Part shown: positions 25,450-36,300 of the stretch, in pieces | How the letters are laid out: each line of letters opens with the position of its first letter | Position numbering within the stretch: the first letter of the stretch is position 1 | From: Phorcus lineatus | Taxonomy: Eukaryota > Mollusca > Gastropoda > Trochida > Trochidae | DNA length: 64,000 nucleotides | NCBI GenBank assembly: GCA_921293015.1 | Contig: OV121088.1 | Span: 2,604,001 to 2,668,000, forward strand | Direction: 5' to 3' | Notes under the pieces: generated by a model | What the model saw: the letters and a program-made list of their open reading frames with translations, nothing else | What the model was told of the DNA's origin: nothing | Database searches by the model: none | Translations under genes and position numbers: made by a program

Positions 25450-26120
25450 TGTTCATTAAGCAACACCAAATTCTCAGCAAAAGTCAACGTTGTGTCGAGG
25501 ATGGAATCACACATTCACCAGCGCGAGCATCAACAAAACACTTACATCTACGCCTCATGGACGATATAAGGTTATTGAAAAAGGTTTGTGGATTATAACC
25601 GTCAACCTAGGTTTGCCTCAAGTCGTTCAAAGTGAGGTTAAGGTCTCTCCATCTGATCCCCAACATGCTCAGTGGGGTTTGATCTGGAGAAACGACCGGC
25701 CATCGCAGAGTTCTGGTATTATGCTGCACGAAGAAGTCGTTGACGACACGCGCAACATGTGGCGTTGCAGTGTCGTGCTGGTATTCCATCTGAATCCATG
25801 TCTTTGAAGAAAGGCTAAGACGTGAGGCAATGAAACTTCATCTCTGTACGGGATTCACGTTAGATTACCATCAACGACGAGCGGATCTGCTCTGTGATAA
25901 AACTATTATTCTTTCTTCGCCAAAACTATTGCGTTGCAGAGCGCACGCATCAGCGTAATGGTTACGTTTGCCAAAGCGTCAATACACACGTGAACACCCA
26001 TCACTGCTGTAAATATGAAAACGAGACTCGTCTTAGAACATAACATTATTCCAGTTTCTCTTTCTGTACCTTAGATGCTGTCTATACAACAAGAAACGTG
26101 CATCCCAGTGACGTTGAAAC
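25450..26120 (-). pseudogene. Decayed Tc1/mariner transposase
   Basis: On the minus strand QHDTATPHVARVVNDFF and TLRWPVVSPDQTPLSMLG (25607-25789) match the Tc1 pattern QHDNARPH.AR...F....I..L.WP..SPDLNPIEHLW. Upstream, in shifted frames, are relics of the preceding block (ESRTEMKFHCLTS, FFKDMDSDG). The DN.RPH Asn and the NPIE.LW residues are changed and several stops intervene, so it is not functional. Confidence 0.8.
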
Positions 26121-26129
26121 ATAACTAGA

Positions 26130-28490
26130 CGGCTTGCTTCAACTTCAACTTCAACTTCTTTATTCTCCAAAGACCACCAATGGTGGTATAAGAGTACAAA
26201 TACAAATATATATATATAATATACAATCGGTCAAAATGGCGGTGGGTTCAAACACGATATTTAGAAACACAATTGTAGATATGAAAATGTGCAAATCATC
26301 AAAAGGTATTGGTACAGGTATATGTATCTTTTCGTATTGTAGATATTATCACATAAATGAACTTTGCCAGGTTTCTAAGAACAATAAAGTCTGATGCGGT
26401 AAATAACTGTCTGTAAGATAAAATATTTGAAAATTTAAGTAGTTTTCCGGTAATATATTTTGTTCTAATTTCATGAGAAGCGGGACAACGAAATATATAG
26501 TGAAATTCATCTGCAATTGACGGCGAATCACATAATCTACAGGTTCTTTGTTCTCTAGGAATTTTATTCCAACGCCCTGTCTCGACAGGCAAACAATGGT
26601 TAGAAGTTCTGAATCTTAATATTGGGTAATGAATATATCTGGGTAGTAAAAGATAAGCATCAAAAGATGGCAAGATCTTAATATATTTATAATAATTTCC
26701 CTTTGGGCTTTGTTCTACAGAATTCCTCCAAGTTTGGTAAAACTGATCTTTAAGAATATTTTCAACTTTATTAAGTAGCCATGTTCGATTTTAATTACTA
26801 GGAGAATTATATACGTTGCTAAGCCCACACGAGTTCAATATATCTTCAACCGAATTAAGCCACGAATAACAACGATTATTTACTATGCTATCTAGTGACA
26901 GAAACTTGTTAACTATTGAGGATAATTTTAAATGAAATATAGATGTGTTAAGTTTATGCCAAAAACCTATAATTCTTTTAGATGCATGGATGCTGATGGG
27001 ATACCTTCCAAATTCACCGTATAAAATGAAATTAGGTGTTGACATTCTGAGACCCGAGGCTAGTTTTAAGAACTTGGTATGTATATTTTCCAGGATATCT
27101 GTTTTAACATGACCCCAGATTTCAGACCCGTATAACATAATGGGTAAAATCATTACATCAAACGCCTTAATAACACAATCAAGTGGTAAATCATTGTTTC
27201 TTGCCATTTTCAATAACAAATACATCTATTTCTTAGCTTGTGTCGCTAGTTTTTTCAGTCCTAATGTGAATTTTCTATTTTTGTGAAAATTAAAACCCAA
27301 GTAGTTATAATCATCAACTATTTCAATTTCCTCTTCGCCATAGTAAAATGACAGTTTGTTTACTCTACGCTTTCCACTTCCAAAGATAACAATCTTAGTT
27401 TTATTATTATTAATAGTCAGGTTCCATTTCTCACAATATACATGGAAACAGTCCAGTGATTTTTGTAGAGAAGAAGCTGATGTAGCAAATAAAACTGTAT
27501 CGTCAGCATATAATAGTACAATCAACGCTATGGAAAATATATACAAATCATTATTTTTAATGGACATATCAACACCATTACAATTACATGTTTTTAAACA
27601 TGATTCTAGATCATTTATAAAAATAGAAAATAATAAAGGTGAGAGATTTTCTCCCTGACGAACCCCCGAAAAACTTGGGAAAAAAGCTGACTTCTCATGA
27701 TTAAATTCAATACATGATTTAATATTCGAGTAAATATTTTTTACTAATAAGAAGAATTTCCCTTGAATACCGTAACTTAACATTTTGGACCAGAGGCCAA
27801 CTCTCCAAACATTATCAAAAGCTTTTGAAAAGTCAACAAAGGCACAATATAATTTCTGTTTAGATTGCTTTAAAAATTCTATAACTGAAGTAAGAATGAA
27901 CATGTTGTCAATTGTAGAGTAACCTTTGAGAAAACCCGATTGACAAGGAGATAATAGAGAATTTGCATCTAAAAAGTAAGATAGTCTGGTGTTAAGTATA
28001 CTGGTAAAAAGTTTACAGAGACAACTGAGAATTGTAATTGGTCTATAAGAGTTTGGATCAGACGAGTCGCCTTTACCTTTATAAATTGGCTTAATAACCC
28101 CAATTAGCCATGCATCCGGAACATCACCTGTGTCTAGTACTGTATTAAATAGCTTCTCTAAGAAAGGGGTAAATAAGTCTATTGAGTCAATGATATAGTC
28201 ATTTTCTATAAAGTCTTCACCTGATGATTTACTTCTTTTCAGCTGTGATGCCGCTTCGCTTATTTCCTTCTGCGTTACGAAAGCATTAAGAACTGTGCAA
28301 TCTAAAGGTTCACAGATCTGTGTTGTCAGTATCTTCACTAATTGTACCATTATACTCTTGAGCGTTTATATTCTTGAAATACTCAAATAGTTCATTAATA
28401 CTAGGACAGTTACTCTTAGATGCATTTTTATGCTTATGAAATAATTTGCTGAACAACGTGGCTTGACGTTTAAATAACGCAGATTGCTGC
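26130..28490 (-). mobile_element. CR1/jockey-like LINE, 5'-truncated and frameshifted
   Basis: On the minus strand a 374-aa frame (28350-27226) covers a reverse transcriptase: SYRPITILS, a QSGFLKGYST block, FVDFSKAFD, SFSGVRQGENLSPLLFSIF and the catalytic LLYADDTVLFA. It continues after a frameshift at 27225-26791 (LYGSEIWG...FGRYPI) and at 26673-26299 with a C-terminal Cys motif (CRLCDSPSIADEFHYIFRCP). Upstream of 28350 a further frame carries the pre-RT linker to about 28490, where similarity stops and no endonuclease is present. The 3' end near 26137-26160 is a (TTGAAG)n tail. Catalytic YADD is intact, but two or more frameshifts make the copy inactive. Confidence 0.9.
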
Positions 28491-29676
28491 CGGTTGTAGC
28501 ACTAATCAGGCCCGTAGCACCAATTACGGACGTGAGGACATATATTAATATGTGTCGGAAGTAGCCTATTAGACGTTGAAGTCACATTGCATGTCAAACA
28601 CATGCATGTTTAAATTGTTTTAGTATATGATGGTCAGTGAAATACCGGGGTCTATCAGTTAAAATAAATCATGCGAGTATGTTTTGTTATTGTAGGTATT
28701 GTATTTTGCGATCCTTGGCGTTTTAATATACGTGACATTCGAAAGTAGTTCCGTTTGTTCGCACGAGAGGGTATCACACATGTGTGTTACCAACTCATTG
28801 TTATCTAATGAGTGATCTCATCACGGTTGAGTAATAAACAGCGATATTAATCTAGTTTAATACGGCTGCACGTATGGCGTCAAAGTATTGAGTGGTTGTG
28901 ACGTCACAATGTTAGCACCACCGTCACAATGGCGGCCAAGTCGCGTAAATGTTTCGATCAGTACACTTTCAGCAATCATGCTTGATTACTGGGGTCCAGT
29001 AATAAACAGATCTAGAATGCTAAACGACCTTCCATTTCTCGCTTTCGCTCGTTTTATACCTAATCATTAACTCGTTTAATCAAAATAGTATAATAAATGG
29101 AAGGTCGTTTTGTATCCTCTATATAAATATCACACTTCAGTATCTAACACGGGCGAGTAATGAATAGTGTTTACCTCCAACGCTGGATATTTACCATCCC
29201 AAAACGCTCGAGCATGATAACCTCTTTATCTTACATTGTCAATCTGCATTCATTTTCCGAGAACAAGTCTGGCAACATAATGTTGTTGTTTAGTTGGGGT
29301 TTAAGCGTAGCCGTCTGCTTCCACCTTTTAGTGATGTCGCCGACATGACAAAATATGAAGCAGCATGAAGTTTTATTCAAATACGCGTATTGATATATGC
29401 AAATGAACAGTGTCATTATATTTATGGTAATTTAACAAAAAAATAATTCTGCTTTATTTGACTTTGAAATAACAGAGCTCTTATTTGGCATGATTTAAAC
29501 CTTTAATTTTGTAAATTATGTGTATAAATACCATGCTTTGAGATGTAAACGAAAATAAATAAACGTTTCGATAGTGTTTCGAACTCACATCCCTTCGCCT
29601 TTGCATTCACGCGTGCTAAGGCGGCGAACGTTTCTCACTCTCTCACGAGAGTTGCTTCCCCTTTCAAAATGCAAAG
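28491..29676. other. Intergenic with a hairpin
   Basis: Includes an inverted repeat AAACGACCTTCCATTT at 29019 and AAATGGAAGGTCGTTT at about 29096, plus CRE-like TGACGTCA near 28899. The minus-strand segment 29575-29640 has tRNA-like A and B boxes (TTAGCACGCGTG, GAGTTCGAAAC) and may be a SINE head. No protein-coding gene is supported. Confidence 0.45.
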
Positions 29677-30254
29677 CGTCACCATAGAACCAGAGTGTTC
29701 TATCTCACACAAACTTGATTCTGAGATATTAAGCCTCAAAGATTGAAGAGTCTCTAAAAAAATATTTTCCGAGGGAACTGTTTCAAATTTTTCATGTATA
29801 TGTATTTGCTTCATTTGAAAATGGGGAACTCCGTTTCAGTACCGAAAGATAAATATTTTTCCCTTAAAAATCATAAATATGTTTGGAGATAGAACAAATA
29901 TCTAAACTCAAACGTTGTTTTGGTCAGATCCAGATTGTTCTATATCCATCAAGTGATCTATGACTCTTGGAATGTATGCTTATATTGTGTTTTTTTTACA
30001 ACCTAAAAGAAAACATAGATAAAATGATTGGGAAAATACACTTTATTATCAAAATTACAGTTTAGATGATATATCTGATGATGATGATATTTTCCTTTCA
30101 ATCTTTTAACTTCATAAACAGGTAACATCAAACTTTTAAAGTGAATACAAGAAAAATGGAATCACGTAACAAGACTCGACTCGAGACCCAACGCCTCACC
30201 ATTCTGTGAAACAAATACCAAAAGTATCTTTAAAATGGAACACGACCTAGAAGA

Positions 30255-30802
30255 CAATCTAGTTAAAACTAGCTGTAATATAATACGTCCCGAAGTCCGT
30301 TATTACATCTAGCGAATTACAGGTCTATTCCGTGTCGAGCAGGCGCGAACATCAGCCAATCAAAAACGTGCTGGCCCAGCTCTTCGAATCGCGGGTCAAT
30401 GCGATTGTTTTGCCGTTCTTTGCACCTCGATTACAAAATCTGAATCTTACCGATGTTTACATCTTGAAAAATATTATGACAGCATACATTCTGAGCTGAT
30501 AATGTTGACGAATATTTTTGGGTTTTTTATTTGGTAATTTCTGCAAAAGCAAATCAACCCATTTGGTCAAACGATGACAAAAGAACTTTTAAAGGATAAA
30601 TATAGACAAAAGTACGGTAAACGTTTGGATGTGACATTAACCGAGATGCAAACGAAACCCGTCCTTGATTGGTTGAAAGCTGTCTTCCTGCCATCATTTT
30701 ATTGGTCGGTTCAAAATTAGTCAAAGGTCAGCTGAACATGACATCAATCAGTACGTCTCTAGATGTATTGACGGATCAATACATCTAGTTTTAACTAGAT
30801 TG
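30255..30802. mobile_element. 548-bp MULE-like MITE with 10-bp target duplication
   Basis: The ends are CAATCTAGTTAAAACTAG and CTAGTTTTAACTAGATTG. The flanking 10-bp direct repeat ACCTAGAAGA lies at 30245-30254 and 30803-30812. The outer 40 bp on each side match the 86-bp MITE at 5108-5193. It has no coding capacity and is nested in the 29.68-32.75 kb element, so it is younger than that element. Confidence 0.9.
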
Positions 30803-30819
30803 ACCTAGAAGATTGAGTA

Positions 30820-31432
30820 CTCAAACAGTAGATTCAAAGAAATATAAAAATTATGTTATAAAAGTTGTGTTTGTAAAGGGAAACATCTTTGAAACTAACT
30901 ATATTTTTCACATGTCTTTCCACAGTTATATTATAAAAATGACTCTTTTGGTCATCTGTAAGAGACCAGAAAGACTAAAAATGGCAGTTTTTTCTTCAGT
31001 ACTAATTTTCTGTGAACATTTGAATTTACATTTTCCATTACAATCTTTTGTAGATTTGTGTGTCCGTTTAGGAATCTGCAGTCTACGAGTAGAAGTATAT
31101 TGTTCACCTGATTATCTGAGGAGCTTTCTTTGATTCTTTATCCATGATTCAGGCTGTCTCTTCCGTTTCCTTGATCCAGTGGGTTCACACGAATCCACAT
31201 GATCTGTGGGAGAAATGTCTTCCGTTTGTGAAGTCGTAACTTCTACAATTTGAGAAATATTGATTTCTTCAGTTTTGATTATTTCACTTGAAAGTTGGTC
31301 ATGATCATGAGTTGGTTCATTCTCCATATCAATGACTGGCTGAACCTCAAAAACATTGTTCTCATCCTGATCCTGTGTTTCACTTTCTGTTACCAAAGCC
31401 AAAACTTCATCAAAATCAAGTATTCCAGACAT
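30820..31432 (-). pseudogene. Basic/Cys-motif transposon-associated protein, broken
   Basis: The minus frame starts MSGILDFDEV, runs through an acidic stretch to a nuclear-localisation-like RKRKRQPESWIKNQRKLLR (ending 31112), then an in-frame stop. It continues past the stop as SGEQYTSTRRLQIPKR, CNGKCKFKCSQKISTEEKTA and, after a frameshift, FWSLTDDQKSHFY. The order KRKR-x-P-x-x-W ... G-x-x-Y ... C-x-x-x-C-x-x-x-C ... W-x-L-x-D recalls, from memory, a domain found in many repetitive invertebrate proteins linked to DNA transposons. I cannot name the family. The stop, the frameshift and the MITE at its 3' side make it non-functional. Confidence 0.6.
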
Positions 31433-31698
31433 GACTCAGTCTTTAATTCTATATTGGCAATCAACAAATACTTGTTCAATGTAACGGTGAAAGTCAGCTT
31501 CATTGCATGAATCGTCAAGACTCAGGCTAAAAAATGTCAAAGAACAAGATTAAGCAATGCTCAAGAAGTCAATACAATCTTCCAAAGTGAATTTGACTCC
31601 AAATGCCTCCGAAATGTTTTTTTTTCGAACTATTATCCCCTTTCTACTACATATTTCCCAAAAACTGGTCTAGTACGTAGTTCTAAAACTACTCTTAG

Positions 31699-31716
31699 CC
31701 CCCCCCCCCCCCCCCC
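31699..31716 (+). repeat. Poly-C tract (18 C)
   Basis: Eighteen C in a row between the two minus-strand coding pieces of the TIR element. Confidence 0.95.
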
Positions 31717-31875
31717 TGGTCTAGGATTGTTACAAAACAGCTACTATGCATTATTTTGAGGGTAGTTTTAAAACTACTCCGAGGGTAGAACTAAACTGAC
31801 TTCAGTATTATGTCCTAATTGATGATAAGATGGGATAAGCAGCCAGCAAGTTTCCTTTTTTTTTGGGTTACAAAA

Positions 31876-32228
31876 TTAACACGCTTTGATGATAACAAAA
31901 TCATCATCAGATAGGTGTGTGCAGTGTTCAACATTCAAACGTTCAAGGTTTGGCAAGCTTACAAGGAATCCAAGAGTGGATATTTTCATGTTTCTTATGT
32001 TTAACCATCTCAGCTTGCTAGCTTTAAGAAATCCTGTTATGAAAATGTAATCAGTGACAGACAAAGGACCTTCAATTTCTGCAATTGATGGAAGGATTTA
32101 CATACTCTGGACACGTTCAACAAAAGTTCATTCAAAGGTACATAAAATAAAATGTTCACAATGACTTGTTCAGGTATATTCAGAAGCATTCTTTGAGTCA
32201 TGAGTCCTGCAAAGATAAGGAAAAACAC
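31876..32228 (-). pseudogene. F-box/LRR-like gene fragment inside a TIR element
   Basis: On the minus strand a frame following the acceptor TTTGCAG (about 32214-32208) reads MTQRMLLNIPEQVIVNILFY, then VPLNELLLNVSRVCKSFHQL. This fits the F-box pattern LP.E....IF.YL....L.....VCK.W..L. After one frame change comes LKASKLRWLNIRNMKISTLG, then LPNLERLNVEHCTHLSDDDF, two leucine-rich repeats of the FBXL type. An upstream non-coding exon on the minus strand ends at about 32455 with the donor GAG|GTGAGT. F-box/LRR proteins are substrate receptors of SCF ubiquitin ligases. The copy is short, with a frame break and only two LRRs, so it is a fragment or a captured remnant. Confidence 0.6.
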
Positions 32229-32747
32229 ATTGGGAAATGTTCTATGTCCAACTGATATAATGATAAAACCAGTGAAAAAATTTAGTACCAGAATGTTCTA
32301 TCTCCATCAAAAAAATGGAATGGTACAGTCTCTCAATGAACATCAACTTTTACATTTTGGATTAATTTATTGAATTTCAAGCATTCATTATCACTAACTG
32401 CACATTTTTATGCGTCAAATAGGAATATAAATAAAAAAAATTTGAAAAAACTCACCTCATCTCAAATGTGTCATTCCCTGCGAGCTTGCATCCAATTTGT
32501 TCTATCTCCAGGTCATGTGATCGTATCGGCTCATCTGATTAGCTTTGGACTTAGAACAGTATGGAACTAAACATGCTTTTAATATTTGGAGATAGAACCC
32601 AACTTATTTTCAAGAAAATGGCTTTATGGTTAAGATAGAACTACACAAATTTATTTGGAGATAGAATATACCCCCCTGAATACGTAGAACATTCTAACTC
32701 ATTTTTTTCAAAAAGTGGAGATAGAACACTCTGGTTCTCGGGTGACG

Positions 32748-32996
32748 AATTATTTTAATGGCAGCTTGCGTAAACACAGCGTTACGGGTAGATTAACTAA
32801 AACTTAGTTTAAGTATTTTCCAAAGCCCATTAAACAAGCAACATGAATGATACACCGATACACACGTGACTCAATCTGCTTTGGGTTTCCGTGAGTAAAG
32901 TATGAAGTCACTCATTCAATATCCGTTCTCAACTCACTCAGGCCACGTCCAGCTTTACTTACTTGACGTCTTCCTTCGGGTGCGCAGTGATCGCAC
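32748..32996. promoter_or_regulatory. Promoter-like region before a candidate small gene
   Basis: Contains a less AT-rich stretch with CACGTCC, GACGTC and GTGCGCAGTGATCGCAC just upstream of an exon with a perfect splice donor at 33050. This is inference only. Confidence 0.3.
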
Positions 32997-33389
32997 ATGA
33001 ATCGAAGTTTAGATTATCTAACTTCATACCCGATAGATTTCATCGAGAGGTAAGTCATTGTTTTTCTGAGGTGTGGCAGTAGCACTGAAAATGGCAGCAA
33101 ATTTATCTGGCTAAGTAAGGGTATGGTTGTTGTCTTGTCCGTTTGTCAAAATATTCGTTTACTTTACCTTTATTTTTTGTCTTCATTATGTCTTTTAGTA
33201 CCTGCAGTGCTGAAAAATCCGATTGCCATTTTGACAAAAGTCACGTGATAAGCATGTGCTGTGTGTCTATTTTTAGCTACAGGTCACATGGCTGTGGCAG
33301 TATTCGACCAGGGAGACGTCATTATACGGAATGTGTTTTTTCCAAGGCTTATTTTACCAATCCATACTGATGATATTTTCAAGTAAAAT
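32997..33389 (+). CDS. Candidate small or partial gene, two possible exons
   Basis: An exon ending at 33049 has the consensus donor GAGAG|GTAAGT. A second possible exon follows the acceptor TTTTTAGCTACAG at 33288. In that exon the ATG at 33287-33292 opens MAVAVFDQGDVIIRNVFFPR (continuing LILPIHTDDIF) up to a possible donor AA|GTAAAA near 33382. In the alternative, starting at ATG 32997 (MNRSLDYLTSYPIDFIE) and splicing in phase 2, the product ends at TAG/TGA near 33369. The first model reads more like protein but needs further exons that I could not find. No family is recognised. Confidence 0.3.
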
Positions 33390-36300
33390 TATAATTTTGA
33401 CGACCCTTTACCATATATTTCTGACAAAATAGTATTCTTTGGGTGCTGAAATAGTTTGTTATCGATACTTTTTCGTAATTAATCATCAATTTCGTTCGAT
33501 AACATAATTCATTATTGTTTCAATTGAAAGGAAAATGTTGCATTCCCACGCCATTTGCTTTCGTATCACAGCTGCATCTAAGATTTTTCTTGTTTACTAC
33601 AACAAGTATTCAATGTTTACATGTCAAAATATATTCATAATATGCTTGCTATTCTGTTATATATTGCGAGACTTTGAAAATAGGAAACGTAAGTAACCTA
33701 GCTGTAGAGGTGTCAACGAATGTATTTCAGATCACATTTGTTTAATGAAAATTTCAGTAACCGTTGGTTTTGATACTCCAAATAAAATACATAAGGCTAA
33801 AATATCAAACTGTTTAAGATTGTACAGATGATCTAACTTCAGCACACGGGTATCACAAATGTTTATATTTCTTATGACCAGGGACCACTTTGAAAAGTAA
33901 ATGCATTGGCCTTATACATAGCTCTTGCATATGATCATACTACAACAAATATCTCGCTCTCTTTTACCATAATTATGTATTGAATTTGTATCAGTTTAAA
34001 TAAATTTCGAAATGGCAGTGTGTAAAAAGCGGCGACATTCTTCAAGGTTTCAATTGCAAGAGAGTACAATAATTAACTCCGAAAGATTCAGCACTAATCA
34101 GCAGTTCGTTAAGTGATTTTAAAGCCATATTATTGCTTTATGATAATAATATGATCAATACTTTATGATAATTTCAGATATGAATTAATATCTATGATTT
34201 ATATAACGTCTACGGTCTTCTCTAACGGTGTATTGTAGGGACAGTGAAGCGTTCCAATAAAATCCCATAACGATATGTTGAAAATTCATGCAAATTAAAA
34301 CACTGCTGCTACTTCATCTGTATAAATATCGAAATTATTAAAGACATGTGAAAGTTATTCTTACTATAATATCGGGCAATGTGAATATGTGAACATATCA
34401 AGGCAGAAGGTGGAAACGCACTAGGATTGAAATGACGAAGGACATGAAATTCATTTATGTATTTCCAACATTGAGAAAACGAACATAATAGTTTGTCATT
34501 TAGGTTCTTAGCAATGATAAGATAATGCATTGAACTCGTTAATGTCATAGATATTAATTATATGGATACATTGATACAAATAAAATTGGAAAAGCTGACA
34601 AAAGAATATTACAAAATTCAGCTGCATGTCGGTTGCACGCAGTCCTTGCTAAGTCATCAATTTAGTTAAAGTCTGATGTGTTCAATGAAGAACTAAGATA
34701 TTCATGAAAAATAAGAATGATCTAAAGTTAGGTAATTCAGAGCTCCAGATAACTTTAAGGCAATTTGGTATTTACTCCCATGTTAGAATATAATTGAGTA
34801 ATTTCATGTTTTGAGGTGTAAGCTGAATTTTGTGTTCTCCCAGAAATTTCAGGAATTGAGTAATTTTACTCATAGTTTATGATCCTATATTGAGTAATCA
34901 ACAAACTTACATTTTTCTATTACGATTGTTTTTAAATGACTTAGTTTTTATGTGTATATGTAAATTTTTTTGTACTACTGAATGTCCGCCTGGGTATTTC
35001 GCCTCCACAACAAAAGGAAATAGAGAAAAATTCCATTAATTGATAGTTATTGTTCTCTGTGACTGAGGTTAATTAACACATGTCCGTATTGACCAACAGT
35101 AGCCTCATAGAACAGTGAATTACATATCAAGGTTTGCATTTATCAGAGATATTATCCTGAAAATTGCAAAATGTCAAATATGAAAAATTTAAGAACGATT
35201 GATGATGCCAAAAGCCAATCTGACCTTTCAGATCTGATGAGCTAGAAATAACACAATAAAGGATTTATAGGTAATTCAAATTATTCAGGTTATAAAAAAA
35301 GAGAAATACCCACTTGACCTGGAAGACTGACGCTGTTGAGTAGAAATCATGATTTGGTAAAAGGTTGATTTACAGTTTTTAAATTACAGGTATGATTTGT
35401 GTCCAATATTATTCACTTCAATAACAAATGTTGTTGGCTGAATCATTGTCTTAATTTGCAGAAGTACACATTGAAATTTATTTCGTAAAAAGACTAGGCC
35501 TATTTTAAATGTATTATAGAAACTCATCAATAACGCCAAACTTATTTAATATCAGTACATATGTTTATTCACAAATTTATTTACAACTAGAAATATTAAC
35601 TCTACCACATATCTATAGAAATTTGTTTTTAATTCAGTCTAACTATCATTTGTTTGTCTAAAATCATATGAATTATATAAGTTCTTATTACGGTTATCAA
35701 GTTTTCAGGTTACTTAAAACTATAGGGCAGGCCTACATCATGCTTTCAATAATGTTGACGAGTCTGATTTCCATTACGATGACGAGTGTGATTGAATTGC
35801 AAAAGTTACATAAAATCAAGGACTTGTAAAAACTGGTCACGTCCATGATAAAATATGCGAACAAAGACTTTTCTATGAAAAAACACATAATTTTCCCTCT
35901 TTGTAATCCCCCAACATGCGTCTTCCAAAATCTGCATTGTCAACATGAAGGAGAAGAGAGTCAGCAATTACAAAGTGAAAGATAGGCGGCCACGAGTCCA
36001 TTGCTAATTCATCAGATAGCCCACCCTTTCAAAGATCAACTGGGTCTGGAAGATGCTGCTTATCGAGTATAAGTATAAGAAAACCTAGCATAGCACCTTG
36101 CCTTTTCCTGCGTCCGAGGGACTTAAAGGGGAACAACAACCCTAGCCTTCCAGACCTAATTGACCAGCAGTTACGTAATTGCCATAGCCGGGAAAGAGGT
36201 CACGTGACACGGACTGGGCGCCGGCCAAGCGGTCATTGTGACAGGGGAATCCCCTTTATGACATGCGATCGTTGATTGGCTTATTCATTTTCGTTCCTGA

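Larger units (their letters stand above)
29677..32747. mobile_element. 3.07-kb terminal-inverted-repeat element with subterminal motif arrays
   Basis: The left end reads GTCACCATAGAACCAGAGTG then TTCTATCTC. The right end is its complement with two mismatches. The core word GGAGATAGAAC or its complement recurs inside both ends (29882, 29936, 32294, 32496, 32589, 32640, 32715), as transposase-binding subterminal repeats do. Inside, all on the minus strand, are an F-box/LRR-like gene (about 32490-31876), a poly-C tract and a basic Cys-containing protein (31432-30820). A MULE-like MITE (30255-30802) is inserted in the last. No clear target duplication is seen outside the ends. Superfamily not assigned. 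Confidence 0.75.
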
